Source: Euptelea pleiosperma (Eukaryota; Streptophyta; Magnoliopsida; Ranunculales; Eupteleaceae). Taken from it: DNA of 64,000 nt. Positions 20,678-32,888 of the stretch are shown here, in pieces (positions within the stretch are counted from its first letter, which is position 1; the number at the start of each line of letters is the position of its first letter). Position numbers and translations under genes: made by a program. Below the pieces are notes generated by a model. It worked only from the letters and a program-made list of their open reading frames with translations, was not told the DNA's origin and did not search any database. The stretch spans positions 41,844,450 through 41,908,449 of the forward strand of contig CM068545.1 in assembly GCA_035048495.1 (NCBI GenBank). Direction: 5' to 3'.

Positions 20678-22450
20678 TAGAGGCGATAGAGGGGTGCGGT
20701 AGACTGACTCTCAGATCGAGTCAGTAAAAGGTTAGGACAGGTCCAACCGGGCTTCTACTTGAAAAAGCAGCCCAAGATGTGGCAAAAAGTTGCCAAAAGG
20801 GGACACTGGAGTAGTGATTCTAAATGATGCACACCAAGCACAGATAATCCTATTCTAAACAATCAGGATATATTTTAGGCATGATCTTGTTAGTTTCTGG
20901 GGTATGTAGATTATGACAGTGGGCGGACCACTGGTTTATCTTTTAGCCGCCGGACTAACTGTTTGCACTTAGAGGTTCTCACCAGGCTACACTCTTCAGA
21001 GCGAATCCTTTAGTACTAACTCTAGTCAACAACAAGGCAATCCGAAGCCTAGACAGACGTGCGGCACAATGGCTGTCTTAAGTACGTCCCAGACTAACCG
21101 GATTGGTCAAGTGTATAAGAAGAGTGTTCCCTCGGGTTAAGCTAGGGTTGATGCGTGTTCCTAGTCCACACGTAACTAACCGCCGAATAGTCCAAGATGC
21201 CACGTCGAGCTCAGTGTACTTGAGTAGCAGGGACTTATGGGTGTGTTAGACAACAGGGACCCGCGCTCATGGTCTTATTTCGATTGGATGTTAAGCGGGT
21301 TCGCTTTGTGTGGATTTTTCCTCGAACACCGGGCTAATTGGCTCTACTTCTTGATTCTTTTTAATTAAATGGAGCCTTGGGATCAAATCAGTTGGAATGA
21401 TGAGGTGGGTGATGAAATCCCACCAGTTTCAATTTGGAGCTGGGTCTGCTCTCTTAGAGTTGATTGATGAACGGCCACGCCACGCAAGTCGAAGAATATG
21501 GATGCGAAAGCAAATAGACAAGCGGCAATGATGCACTCAATATGCTCTGTATCGCACTCAAGGCGAGGATAGAGACTTACCTCCCGTGGGCCACGCCACG
21601 GGGTCTCCTCCGTGGGTTAGAGAGGGGTATCCTAATGGGCTTGGGCCCGACTCCACCTCTTTGAGCTTTCGCTCTCTACCCACACTGGATCGTGTTCCTG
21701 CAGAAAAGTTAGATCGCACGGTCTAGGTAGTCGGGATTTTATTTGGAAGATCTTTGCCTTTTTAGGGTTCACAGAACAAGCACTGGATTTAGGCAAGTTT
21801 TTGAATTAATTTCCAAGTTCGAGATGGGTTAAAATTTAGGAATTCCCAAATTGGAAAATACCTAGATTGGAAAGTTTCCCGAACTGTGGAGATCTTCCAA
21901 GAAAGATTTTATTGCGAGATCCCTTATAATTTTGGGAAATTTCCCAAAATTGAAATTCTGCTAGATATGGGGCGTTTCCTTTTGCAGACTTTTCCAAATT
22001 CGGAAGATTTCTAAAGATAGAAATTCTTCTAAAGAGGAAACTTCTAAAAGGGGAAACCCTAATTTAGCAAAGTTTCAAGATTTTAGAATCTTTCCAAAAA
22101 TCGCAAATCCTGGATTGGTGATTTCTAAAAATCTGCAGAATATGAAACCCTAATTTTTTTGAATTTTGATTTTTAATTTTTTTTGGTAATTTCCACTTAA
22201 TCTAGGGTTTCTAAAAAACCCTAGAACAAGATCTAGCAGTTATATGGAAAGCAGTAAAATTCCTAAATTATTACAAATTGCACTCGGCCTTCCGAGGCAT
22301 TAAAAATAGTAATTTAAAAATTGCTAAAAATAACTAAAAATGAAAAATAGAAAGTTTCCCGAAAAGGTCGGGCTGGCCAAATTGAGCAGCTTTCCGATTT
22401 AGCAACTTTCCAATTCCGTCTTTACGTCCTTTTTCGCACTCCCGAACACC
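20678..22450 (-). other. Untranslated leader of element B
   Basis: It is closely similar to A's leader, including the splice donor GAGGTAAGT (minus strand, 21575-21583). Just before the ORF it keeps a decayed version of the gag start (PNLLLTRSES against PNIYLVRSEN in A), which ends in a stop. Translation must therefore use the internal Met at 20677. Confidence 0.75.
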
Positions 22451-22468
22451 CGAGCGGCAGCGGCGCCA
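22451..22468 (-). other. Primer binding site of element B
   Basis: The minus strand reads TGGCGCCGCTGCCGCTCG, two bases from the LTR end. It matches the Athila Asp-tRNA-type site in 12 of the first 13 bases and is intact, unlike the variants in D and F. Confidence 0.87.
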
Positions 22469-22470
22469 TT

Positions 22471-25400
22471 TGAAAGTAGGGTTTTTTCGCGTCGTTGGTT
22501 ACGGAAACCCTAGAATCAACAAGATTTGTAATTTGATCCGAGCCTCAAAATTCCTACAAAATTACAGGCTATGTATAGGGATTCGTGTCGGATGTCGATC
22601 CTCACTCGGGATTAGTCGGATCAGCGCAATAAAGAATACATAAATGACAAAATTTTCAGAGACTGCAACATGCTCATATTTAAATTAATTCCATTTATTC
22701 AAAATTGTCTCTTACAATAAAATAATCTGATAAAAATACTAACTAGAAAGCATTAATCAAGAATAGTCTAAAGAGATAAAGCATAAAATTTAAATGATCT
22801 AGAGAGAGAAGGTTCTAAGGCCTAGAGAGAGAAAGTCAAAAGTGAAAAATTATTAGAGAGAGAGAGTAGCTAGAGAGAGAAAAAGAGAAAGAGAGAGGGA
22901 AACCTAAAGAGAGAAAGGGGTGAGAAGATCTAGAGAGAGAAAATGGGAAAAGGTACAAGAAAAATGGATTTTACCTTGGATAACTTTTGGATTGGCCCAT
23001 GAATTGGCCATGGATTAAGGTATGCGGGGTTGGTGTTTGAGATGGCGAAGCCATGGCTCGTGGCCACACTACGGATGTGGTGGCTGGTTGTGCACCCAAC
23101 CCGTGAAATATGGGGATCTGGGTTGCTGCAAAAAGGGACACCGATGAAGGGTTGGGTGGTGGTAGAGTTAAAGATCGGGTCTCACCTTGGCGATCAAGAT
23201 GGGACGTTCCAAGATGGAGAAGGGACTGCCATGCATTGAAGCTGAAGATGGAGAAGTTTTTGGTTCAGAGGTGATCACTGCAGGCCGTTTCTCGTAGAAG
23301 GTTAGAGGGCGGGTTCACCGGCAAGTGGGTTCAGCAAGAGCTCCAAGAGAGGGGATGAGGTCCGTGCAGCATCGGTGATGGAGTTCACAGTGCAACTGTG
23401 GTCACCGCCATGGAGAAGAACGTGAAGGTGAGGGAGCATACCAACCCGACCAGTCAAGAGGGAACGCAAGAACTTGTGATTGCAAGGTTGGAGACGACGG
23501 CGGAACCTGCATAAAACGGAGACAACGGTGTGAAGTTGCGAGTTGCAGATAGAGACGGAAAAGAACCTTGCTGGTTTGGGTTCGTGTGGAGTCCAAAAAC
23601 CAGCTAGTGGCTGCCTGTGGTTGAGGGGAGCAACTTGTAGAGGGTGGTGTTGCTTGTGACGGCTGTGAGGGTGGTGTTTGGTGCAAGTCACCGGTTTTAA
23701 TGGAGTTTGCCGGAGTTCTGCAACTCCGGCGAACTTTCTCCTTTTTTTTTTTTTTTTTTTGTGAATGAAACGTACTGGAGTTGCAGGTTACAACTCCAGC
23801 AACGTTGAAGATAGGAAGTGGCGAAGATAGGAAGAGAGGAAGATGCAGGATTGTTGGAGCGATTTAGTGGTGGAGATGGGAGAACGTGTAGGGAGGAGGG
23901 CGGACTTGCCGGAGTTGCAGGTCCAACAAGCTTTTTGAGAGGTTGCACGGTGGTGATGGCGGTGCTGTGGACCTCCAAAAGATATCGTGGAGGACGCTGG
24001 AATCGGGAGAGAGAGAATGGAGGAGAGGGGTGAAATCGTTTTGAAGAGACGGTGGCTTGCAGCCACCGTTTAAACTGGTTTTTGGCCGGAGTTGCAGGTC
24101 CACAACTCCGGCTAGAAGTGGTGGTGCGGTCTGCTGATGGAGAGGGAACTTGCAAGAAGAAGGAGACGCGGAAGAGAAGGACCAGAAGAGGAAGGGGCGC
24201 AAGAAGAGAAGGAAAAGGAGAGGAAGAAGGGGAGATGGCCGGAGTTGCAGACCTGCAACTCCGGCAGTGATTGTGGAAGAAGTCTCGTGGACGACTGCTG
24301 GTGCTGCCACCTGTGGTAGCTGCAGGTGGTGGTAGAGGTGATGAAAAGAAGAAGAAGGAGAAGGAGAAGGAGAAGAAGAAGAAGAAGAAGAAGAAGAAGA
24401 AGAAGACGCCGGCGAACCAGTCCGGTGGTGGCTCGCCGGAGATGAAGGAGCGGAGCAGAAGAGGAAGAAAGAGAAAAAATGGGAGAAGAGACCAAGAAGC
24501 CTCTTTGGGTTCTTCTTTATAAGGGAAGGGAACAAAACCGTGGGTTTCTCTATTAGAAACCCACGGTTTCTAAAAGAGGAAAATTTTTTTATTTTTATTT
24601 TTATTATTTTTTTATTTTGAGAAATGACAAGTGGATTGCGGGCTTGGGCTCGGGCTCGTGGGCCATTTGGCCATGAGATTGATTGGCCACTGGGCCAAGA
24701 GATGATGCCATGTGTTGGCCAGTGGTTGGCCAAATGGGAACGCTAAAAACGTGGGCCCTGAGTACATCGGCCATGGGCCAGAAGGTAGGTGAGTAGGATA
24801 GTGGGCCACTGGGCTCGATGGATGTGGACCTCTTACGAGGCTGCGGGTCAGGGTGTGTTTGGTTGCCAGGGGAGAAAAATACATTTTTCTTTCCTCGGAG
24901 ATCGAGCTCTACTCTCTCTCATCCACAATCAATCATCTGAGGCATTTCTCTACAATCAAACCTGCCCTAGGGACTGATATTTTACAATGGAGATCGGGTG
25001 GTTGATAGGATGGATGATCGACTGATCGGTAGCACGATCGGATGGTCGGATGCATAGAATTGATAGATCAGATGGCGATCTATAGAGATCCAACGGCCCG
25101 ATGGAAGATCCAACGGTCAAAAAGCTAAGGGAGATGAGACAGAGCCAATGAGCAGGAGTTCTGGGGTTAAGTCAATAGATTCGAGGACCGAGAAATGAAG
25201 AGAGAGAATAAGGAGAGATGAGAGAGAAAATATCAGAAAAAGTATTGGCAGAGGGTCATGAACCCTGGTTTTCCATTGTTCTTCACTTGAGCTTTGCCAG
25301 TAGAGCAGGCCATCATTTGATGTGGCTTTAAATGCTTTTGCTCCTTCTCTTGGTTATCAGCTCTCCCGCTCTCGTGGTTCCTTGGGCCAGCTCTTCGATC

Positions 25401-25755
25401 CCCTTGTTCAGCCCATAATAGGCTCATATCTTCTAGACATAGCCTGTTGACTCTTTAAGCTTTGATAATGGGCTTTCATGATCCATGTGGGCCCACAAGT
25501 CTCGAGAATCATCCAATCAGGGTTTCCTGCGACAGAAGAAGCGCGTAATGAGACTTAATAAGAACGGCTTAATATCTAAACTTCTAAAAATGCGTTTAAT
25601 GCATGCAAATATACCATTTCGTCCAGAAAAGTGTGTTTTACGCAATGAGATAGACTCTTACGTAGAAAAGTGGATAATTAGAGCAGTTTTACGTAGGAGA
25701 GTGCGATACGCTAACAGGATAAGTGCTTAAAATAAGCACTTTTGAGCGAATATCA
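22471..25755 (-). repeat. 5' LTR of element B (3285 bp), promoter copy
   Basis: It is almost identical to 13696-16982. Differences seen are a few single bases (for example around 22557, 23550-23560, 23775-23790, 24204 and 25591) and run-length changes in poly-T and (GAA)n. As the right-hand LTR of a minus-strand element it would drive transcription leftwards into the leader and ORF. Confidence 0.95.
24514..24521 (-). promoter_or_regulatory. Putative TATA box of element B's 5' LTR
   Basis: The minus strand reads TATAAAGA. A 15-bp inverted repeat (24535-24569) lies about 15 bp upstream, and the long CT-rich tract lies downstream, where R/U5 would be. The 3' LTR keeps the same site at 15741-15748. 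No transcript start is known. Confidence 0.5.
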
Positions 25756-25760
25756 GAAGG

Positions 25761-26857
25761 TTTAATGGCCATGGAATGGATCTTGGGCGTTGTGGAGGAT
25801 CTCCCTTACCGGTTCAAGGATGCACCAGGTCGGGATGGTCTCCCCTTCTCTTCCCTCTTCTTCTATCCTCTTCTTTCTTCATTCCATTCCCTTTTTTTTT
25901 TTTTTTTTTTTGTTTTTGGTTCTTTTCGGAATTGAATGAAAGAAGAGGGCGCTAGAGAGAGGAAACCAAAACCGTTAGATGCACAACTTTAAGTTGCAGG
26001 TTTGGGCTACGAGAGGCACACCAGCAGGTGACTGTTGCTGCCGTTTGGAGATGAAGGAAGTGCTGCTGTTGGTGCACCTCGTAGTGTTAATAGAGGCGGT
26101 ACAGCAAGTAGAGAAGAACCTTGTTGGTTCGGCCAGCAAGGGGAGGAGCTAATGGAGGATGGCAACGTGGTTGAGGGTGTGTTGAGAGGAGGGCGGACCT
26201 GCTGGAGTTGCAGGTCCAGCTAGCGGTTCCGGCAGCTGGCGCACAAGGGCAGCAAGTTGCTGGCGTTAGGGGTGTGGTGGCTGCAAATAGCAGCGTGGTG
26301 GAGGCGTACCAGTCCGGCAGTGCTAATGGAGAGGGTGGCAGTTCAGTCAAGGGAGAGATTGGAAGGAGGAGCTTTGAGACTGCTGGTTCCTCCGCCCAAC
26401 AAGGGAGAAGACGTCGGAGGCTAGAGGTTGCAGGTTTCGCCAGAGTTGCGACCTGCAACTCCGGTGATCTTTTTTTCTTTTTTCTTTTTTTCTGTTTTGA
26501 CGAGAAGAGAGATGAGGACGGGATTGAGAGAAAGAGAAGGAGAGAGGGGGCGGTAAGAGAATATGTAGTGCAGGAGGCGGATCTGCAACTCAGACTTGCA
26601 GGTTTTGAAAATAGTAAGAAAGTGTTGTTGGCCAGAGTTGCAGGCTGCAACTCTGGTGATAAAGATGAAGATGAAGACGGTGAAGATTGAGAAGAGAAAA
26701 ATGGAGGAAAACGGTCTAAAACCGAGGGGAAGAAGGGGCAAACGAGTTGGGGGAGAGAATAGAGCAATCAGGAGGGGGATTAGGGTTCAAACGAACCCTT
26801 CTCCTTCCTCTTATAAAGCTCCCTATTTCCTTTAATGGAAATAGGGTATTTTTGAAA

Positions 26858-26912
<55 letters not shown>

Positions 26913-27884
26913 TAAGTAAAAGTCTACTTTTCTTTGGGGAATGTCCCCATTTAGTGGACCCCCCATTTTTTAAAATTTAATTAAAATTATTTGGAAATTC
27001 ATGGGGTCCACTAACTGGTCGGACAGCGGGTCGATGATGATGGGCCCGGCTACTGGCCCACATGGATTGATGATGTCCATCATCTCACAAGATGATGTGA
27101 TAGACAGTCTGATGGCGATTGGATGGATGGTGACTTGATTGGGACCCAGATTGGTAGATCGACAGATCTAGAGAGATCCAACGGTCCGATTGAAGATCCA
27201 ACGGTCCGATGGAAGATCCAACGGTCAGAAAACTAGGGAGATGAGATAGAGCCGATGGGCAGGAGTTCTGGGGTTAGGTCAGTAGATTCGAGGACCGAGA
27301 GATGAAGAGAGAGAGAATAAGGAGAGATGAGAGAGAAAATATCAAAAAATAGAGATAAAAGTATTGGTAGAGGGTCTGGAACCCTGGTCTTCACTGTGAC
27401 CATCCTCACGCTTCTCCAGTAGAGTAGACTATCATTCTTTGCTTACTCATGTGGCTTTAAACGCTTTGGTCCGTCTCTTGGTCATTGGCTCTCCTGCTCT
27501 CTTCGTTCTTTGGGCCGGCTTTTTGGTCCTCTTATTCAGCTCATATTTGGCCCATATCTTCTAGTTATAGCATATGGGCTCTTTAAGCTTTGATAATGGG
27601 CTTTCCTGATCGATGTGGGCTCGCAAGTCTCGAGAATTGTCCCATCGGGGTTTCCTGCGATAGAAGAAGCGCGTAATGAGACTCTATCAGAATAACTACA
27701 TGTCTAGACTTCCGAAAATGTGTTTAATGCATGCAAATATACCATTTCGTCCAGAAAAGTGTGTTCTACGCAACACAAGAGACTCTTACGTAGAAAAGTA
27801 GATAAATAGAGTATTTTAACGTAGGAGAATGCAATAACGCTAAAAGGATAATTGCTTAAAATAAGCACTTTTGAGCGAATATCA
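25761..27884 (-). repeat. 5' LTR of element A, part 2 (outer end)
   Basis: It continues part 1 after element B and matches 1735-3832. It holds GGAGTTGCAG hairpins near 26195-26217, 26440-26465 and 26632-26657 and a TATA-like site near 26811. An A-run plus (AT)n lies at about 26860-26910. Three GATCCAACGGTCCGAT units span 27175-27230, followed by the tRNA-like block near 27370-27435. Confidence 0.93.
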
Positions 27885-28205
27885 TTCTCCCACCAACTAT
27901 GGCGGTACAATTTGAGATTAGGCCACAGACGATCCAAATGTTGCCAACCTTTTCAGTCTCCCAAGAGAAGACCCATATTCCCATATTAGGGAATTTCAAC
28001 ATGTCATCCTACTTTTCAAGAATCAGAACCTTGATGATGACAATGTACGTCTGCGAGTTTTTCCATTCTCGCTCAAAGACCGAGCCTCAGATTGGCTCTA
28101 CTCCTTACCCGCTGATTCAATCAGCAGTTGGAAAGAGTTGGTAGGCAAATTCATCTCTAAATTCTACCCCATGACTCGGACCAACCAAATGAAGCAACTC
28201 ATCCA
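27885..28205 (+). pseudogene. Athila-like gag, capsid fragment of element C
   Basis: It resumes the gag interrupted at 1197. Landmarks are MAVQFEIRPQTIQMLP, NLDDDNVRL..FPFSLKDRASDWLYSLP, SWKELVGKF and PMTRTNQMKQLIQ. There are small frame disturbances relative to A (around 27947 and 28060). The first five bases are A's target duplication. It ends abruptly at ATCCA (28205), where it joins the interior of D's LTR, so a deletion removed the rest of gag. Confidence 0.85.
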
Positions 28206-29429
28206 GGAGAGAGGGAAGAGAAGTGGGGGAAACAAAAAATAGCAGGAGAGGAGAGAGAGTGCCTCCAACATGGGAGAGAGATGAGAACGTGAAAGAGAGA
28301 AAAAAAAGAATGAGGTGAGAGGGATTAGGGTTTGAAGAGTGGCTTATTCCTTTTTATAAGGATTAAGTTGTGTGTGATTTTCCACACGGTGTATAGGAGA
28401 TGTGCTTTAGCAATAATCACCATCGTTCCTCCTTAGCAATGTTTACAATCGACCTCTTTGCCTCTCATTTGTTGGCAATCATGGGTCCCACCTTTGCTTC
28501 CATATGCATCCCTTGATTTTTGGCAATCCAGCAACCATCTTATAGAATTCTCTTATTCTAAAGTCACTCAAGTCTCTAGAGAGTTCCATGTCTTCTATTC
28601 CTGATTTTCAAAACCTTTCATTAAAATCAACCTTCATCCCTTCTTTAATCACAATCGTTCATTCGATCAAAATATCACACCAGCCCGTCTTCTTGTACCA
28701 TGTTGACCCACCTTCTAAAGTGACTTCTTGCCCCTTCACATAATTTGGAGCATTCATCATGGCCCACAATCTTAATGGTGTGGTCTACTTTGCCATTTTC
28801 ATTCGTACTTGGTCATTTTGATCCTCACTTGCTCAGTATACATACATGGCCTAACCGTTTGTCCACATACTTTTTGGGCAAACATGTACACACGGGCTTT
28901 AAACTTGGATCATCTCTGTTGATGTGGCATTGGATGGGTGATAATTCTTTGTGATGAGCTTTTGTGGTGGATCATGGCATTCAACATGTTCCAGGTCTCG
29001 AGGATTCTTTCGATATGGGTACCTTCCTCTATTTGCCTGATCCACCAACTTGGCTCATTTGGCTCTTGGGCTGAATTTGCGATCCTCTAGCTCAGCTTGT
29101 ATCTTCTTGTCCTGTCAAGTTGGCTTTTTTAAGCTTTGATAGTAAGCTTCTATTATTAATTGTGGGCCCGCAACTCTTTGAGAATCATCTGTCAGGTTTC
29201 CTGCGACAAAAGAAGCGCGTAGTGAGACTTAATCAAAATGACTTTATTTCTAGACTTCCGAAAATGTGTTTAATGCATGCAAAATACCATTTTGTCTAGA
29301 AAAGTGTGTTCTACGCAATAAAAGAGACTCTTACGTAGAAAAGTAGATAAATAGAGCATTTTAACGTAGGAGAATGTGATAACGCTTAGAAGATAACAGT
29401 GGAAAATACGCACTTTTAAGCGAATATCA
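28206..29429 (-). repeat. 3' LTR of element D, truncated (1224 bp of about 2.4 kb)
   Basis: It matches 40573-41822 of the 5' LTR, with an estimated 2% of sites different plus one 26-bp indel near 28622. The U3 differs from those of A and B: there are no GATCCAACGG units and no tRNA-like block. It ends GCGAATATCA before the G-rich tract. A TATAAAAAGG box on the minus strand lies at 28349-28358. Confidence 0.9.
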
Positions 29430-31329
29430 CAACCCCCAATCAACATATTGCCAATCCTTGGCAATTAGTGCAAAATAAATGAGCTTAAAAGGGTTCTGCG
29501 CATGCCGCACACTTTTTCATATTAGCTCAGGGAAAACACCATTCGCCAAATCATTGAATGGATGCAAAACAGTTACATGCTAGCAATGAGTTGAGAAGTT
29601 TTGGCAAGTCTACAGACTGATAATCAAGACCCAGAATAGTTAGACTCTGCGTGTGTGTGTGCTCAACATTCTCATCATCCGACAGTAAAGGTTTTTAAAT
29701 CACCTATAAGTTTGTATGCCTCGACCTCAATTCTCACTTGTAAACTACTCAGAATGGAATCACTCCAGAAGGGTATTCTTTTTTCTCTCAATTTATATGT
29801 GAGGAGATGTATTTAATATAAAGAGGCAAAAGATCTCACATATGTTTTATTTGAAGGAAGGACATTTTTAACAGAAGAAGATCTCATGATTGGAATATCA
29901 CTTCACTCGAGAACGTCAGATCAAACTCTATAGCTTCTCCTTCTCCAATCTCCACATTTTATGATCGTGCTATCCTAGAATCAAATAGGACTTTCCTGGT
30001 TATAATGAGGCTTAGGTCTGGTGTAAAAAAATAAGGGGATACAGGATTTCAAAGATCTTGAGAGGATATCTCTATTTTCTTGTATTTTTTCTGCGATGTA
30101 GCACCATTATCTGGTTCTTTTCCTTTTTTTCATATTTTTCTCTTTTTTTAGATATTTCTGAGACTACTCAATTTCTTTTCAGCTCTTTTTCATACTTTCT
30201 TTCCATATTTTGTTTTCAGCTTGAACCACTTTCTTTTCCTTTTGATTCTTCTTCTTTACTTTTCTTTTCACGATACACCCATATCAGTTATTCTTTTGTC
30301 CATCTCAAAATAAGGGTAGCCAGTTATGCTTCGTAGCTGGACTGGATTTTAGGTTGATGGGTTTATAAAGAAAAGACTAGAATGGCTCAAGGTGTTTCTA
30401 GTGAAGTATAATTCAGGTGAGTAAAAAGGCTGAATGGTTCAGAAAAATGGCCTAAATCATTTTCTAGGGTTTGCACTATCATGTATACTGTCTTGACTGG
30501 ATACAGAGAAGGTTCTGTTGTAGTAATCCAATTTTGATGTCGTTCCGAGTTCCATGATCAAATAAAATGGTAATGAGATCTCTCAACGAATATTGCGGGC
30601 AAGAAGAATAGTGAGTCATCTTGTGACTCATAATTGTTGTATAACTCTCTGAATTGATTAAAAGCTCGAAAGCTCACTGGGTTAGGTCTCCACAATTATT
30701 CTCACAGGATCTCCAGAATTTCTAAACTTAGGATGACTCTGATATTGATAGTGTACAATTTTGTCAAATATGAGTTTTTCTGAGTTTTCAAACCTACTGT
30801 AGTCACGCTTGACTTGACTCAAAGCTAACTTTAAACAAAAATTGACATCCTCAATGCTGACTTAACGGAGGTTTTTCGCTAATCAAAGTTAGGGTATTTG
30901 ACACATTTTTAAAATTCTAGAAAACTTTTGCAGAACATCGGAAATCACCCCAAAAGTATGATTTTTTTTTTTTTTTCAAAATTAAGACATGAGTTTTGGT
31001 AAATACCCACCCCCAACCAAAATACAACACCGTCCACGGTGCTCATGACCGGGATATAAAATGATAAAAAATTAGTGATGACGATGCAAAGGTTCTGGGA
31101 GAATGTTACCAAGTCGACAGAAACTCGACAGTGTGTGGTACCTATTGATCGGAAGAATGAATGTACCTGCATTTCTAGAGATATAATAGTAATAACAAAT
31201 GCATGAGACTCATGTACTCTAGGAATACCGGAATTGCCTTTCCGAAAGTGCTAAGTTTTACGTCTTCAGCCAGACATGACGGGGGTGACAGGCACCCCCA
31301 ACCAAGTTGGAGCACAGGAGACTGAGTGG
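29430..31329 (-). other. 3' non-coding region of element D
   Basis: It is co-linear with 3833-5790. It holds the ATTGCCAA/TTGGCAAT stem near 29450, the purine-rich coding-strand block (about 30090-30290), a T-run at 30961-30976 and the hairpin GGGGGTG/CACCCCC at 31281-31299. No env-like frame is present. Confidence 0.78.
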
Positions 31330-32888
31330 ATCATCAGTCGACATAAACAGGATCGATGAGATCCATTTCAGAAGTCTAAATGAACGACACATCAAGTTCA
31401 TGGAACTGCTTTAGATGCTGGCCATTTACCTAGAATGAGAAGTGATCCTTGGGATCCTCAATAGTGATTACCCCAAAGGGTGTGACTTCTGTGACCGTAT
31501 AAGGACCGGTCCACCTAGATTTCAGTTTCCCAGGGAAGAGATGAAGACAAGAATTATAAAGAAGGACCTTCTGTCCTGGATGGAACTCTTTTCTGAGGAT
31601 GCTCTTGTCATGTATCCACTTCATCTTTGCTTTGTAATTCTTGGACAAGTTGTAGGCATCATTTCTGAGTTCTTCTACCGGAAGATGACAGGGTTTCCCA
31701 AAGACCAGACGATAGGGAGACATATTGAGTGGTGTCTTGTAGGCGGTTCTGTACGCCCATAAAGCATCAGTGAGACGAGTAGACCAGTCTTTACGTGTGG
31801 TATTGACTGTCTTCTCCAAGATCTGCTTGATCTGACGATTAGAAACCTTTACTTGACCACTAGTCCGCGGATGATAAGCTAGGGCAACCTTGTGGGTTAC
31901 CTCTTACTTTTTCATTAATTTCTCGAATATCCTATTGTAGAAATGGGTGCCCCCATCACTAATGATTGCCTTAGGGGTACCGAACCAGGCGAAGATGAAC
32001 TCCTTTAGGAATTTGACCACCACTTTGTGGTCATTGGTCTTGGTGGGAATGGCTTCTATCCATTTGGAGACATAGGCTACCACAAGGAGAATGTACTCAA
32101 AACCACTGGAAACTGGAAAGGGATCCATGAAGTCGATGCCTCAGATGTCAAATATTTCACCGACCTGGATGGGAGTTAGGGGCATCATGTTCCTCTGGGA
32201 GATGCAGCCTAGATGCTGGCAATTAGGACAGGTTTTGCTGTAGATGTGGGCATCTTTAAATAATGTGGGCCAATAGAATCCGCGTTGCAACACTTTTTCT
32301 GCAGTCTTCTTAGTGCTGAAATGACCACCACAAGGTTAGTCATGACACGAGGACAAGATATTGAGTTGATCTGACTCAGGGACACAGAGACGGATGATCT
32401 GGTCAGGACAGTATTTATACAAATAAGGGTCATCCCAAGAGTAATATTTAACTCTTGCTAGGAATTGGCTTTTGTCCTGTTTTGACCAGTGTGAAGGCAT
32501 TTCTTCGGTGACAAGGTAGTTGACAATGTCAGCATACCATGGATGAACGGAGATAACGAATAGTTGTTCGTCTAGAAAGGTCTCAGGGATGGGCTGGGTG
32601 TCGAAGGATGACTCTAAAGTCAGTCTAGACAAGTGATCAGCCACTACATTCTCAGTTCCTTTCTTATCCTTGATCTCGAGGTCGAATTCCTACAGTAAGA
32701 GAATCCATCGAATTAATCGAGGCTTGGTTTCCTTTTTTGACATGAGATAACGAAGGGCTGCATGATCAGTATACACAACCACCTTAGTGGCTAAGAGGTA
32801 CTGACGGAATTTATCAAGGGCGAAGACTACTGCCAGGAGTTCTTTCTCGGTGGTGGAGTAATTCATTTGGGCAGAGTTAAGAGTTAAG
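31330..32888 (-). pseudogene. Integrase and RNase H C-terminal remnant of element D
   Basis: RNase H is cut after the segment equivalent to [13 protein letters not shown] of A and continues to ADHLSRL. Integrase shows [34 protein letters not shown] and [14 protein letters not shown] deletion of about 31 codons joins KPCHLPVE to ELRNDAYN. Several other frame breaks and stops occur (about 31910, 32140 and 32690). Trp and Gln at the sites mutated to stop in A are intact here, which helps polarise those changes. The upstream edge at about 32888 is a deletion joint to the protease linker. Confidence 0.87.

Larger units (their letters stand above)
13696..25755 (-). mobile_element. Element B: young non-autonomous Athila-like retrotransposon with a capsid-less ORF
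   Basis: The element is 12,060 bp, bounded by TGAAAGTAGG and GCGAATATCA with target duplication GAAGG (13691-13695 and 25756-25760). The two LTRs (3287 and 3285 bp) differ at only about ten sites by eye, so insertion was recent. It has an intact primer site, leader and G-rich tract next to the 3' LTR. The internal region of about 5.5 kb carries one 577-codon ORF. Compared with A it lacks capsid, zinc knuckle, the protease active site, RT, RNase H and integrase, so it must rely on enzymes from another element. H (58406 to the right edge) is a second, more diverged member. Confidence 0.95.
1198..27884 (-). mobile_element. Element A: Athila-like Ty3/gypsy LTR retrotransposon, interrupted by element B
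   Basis: The element runs from TGAAAGTAGG to GCGAATATCA and is flanked by the 5-bp duplication TTCTC (1193-1197 and 27885-27889). Read on the minus strand the order is 5' LTR, primer site, leader, gag, protease, RT, RNase H, integrase, 3' non-coding region and 3' LTR. The integrase C terminus, the protease motif DLGAS, the lack of a chromodomain and the primer site fit the Athila branch. Element B (13696-25755) splits the 5' LTR; without it A is about 14.6 kb. The two LTRs differ at several dozen sites by eye, so A is clearly older than B. Nonsense changes and a deletion disable the coding region. I found no env-like third ORF. Confidence 0.93.
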
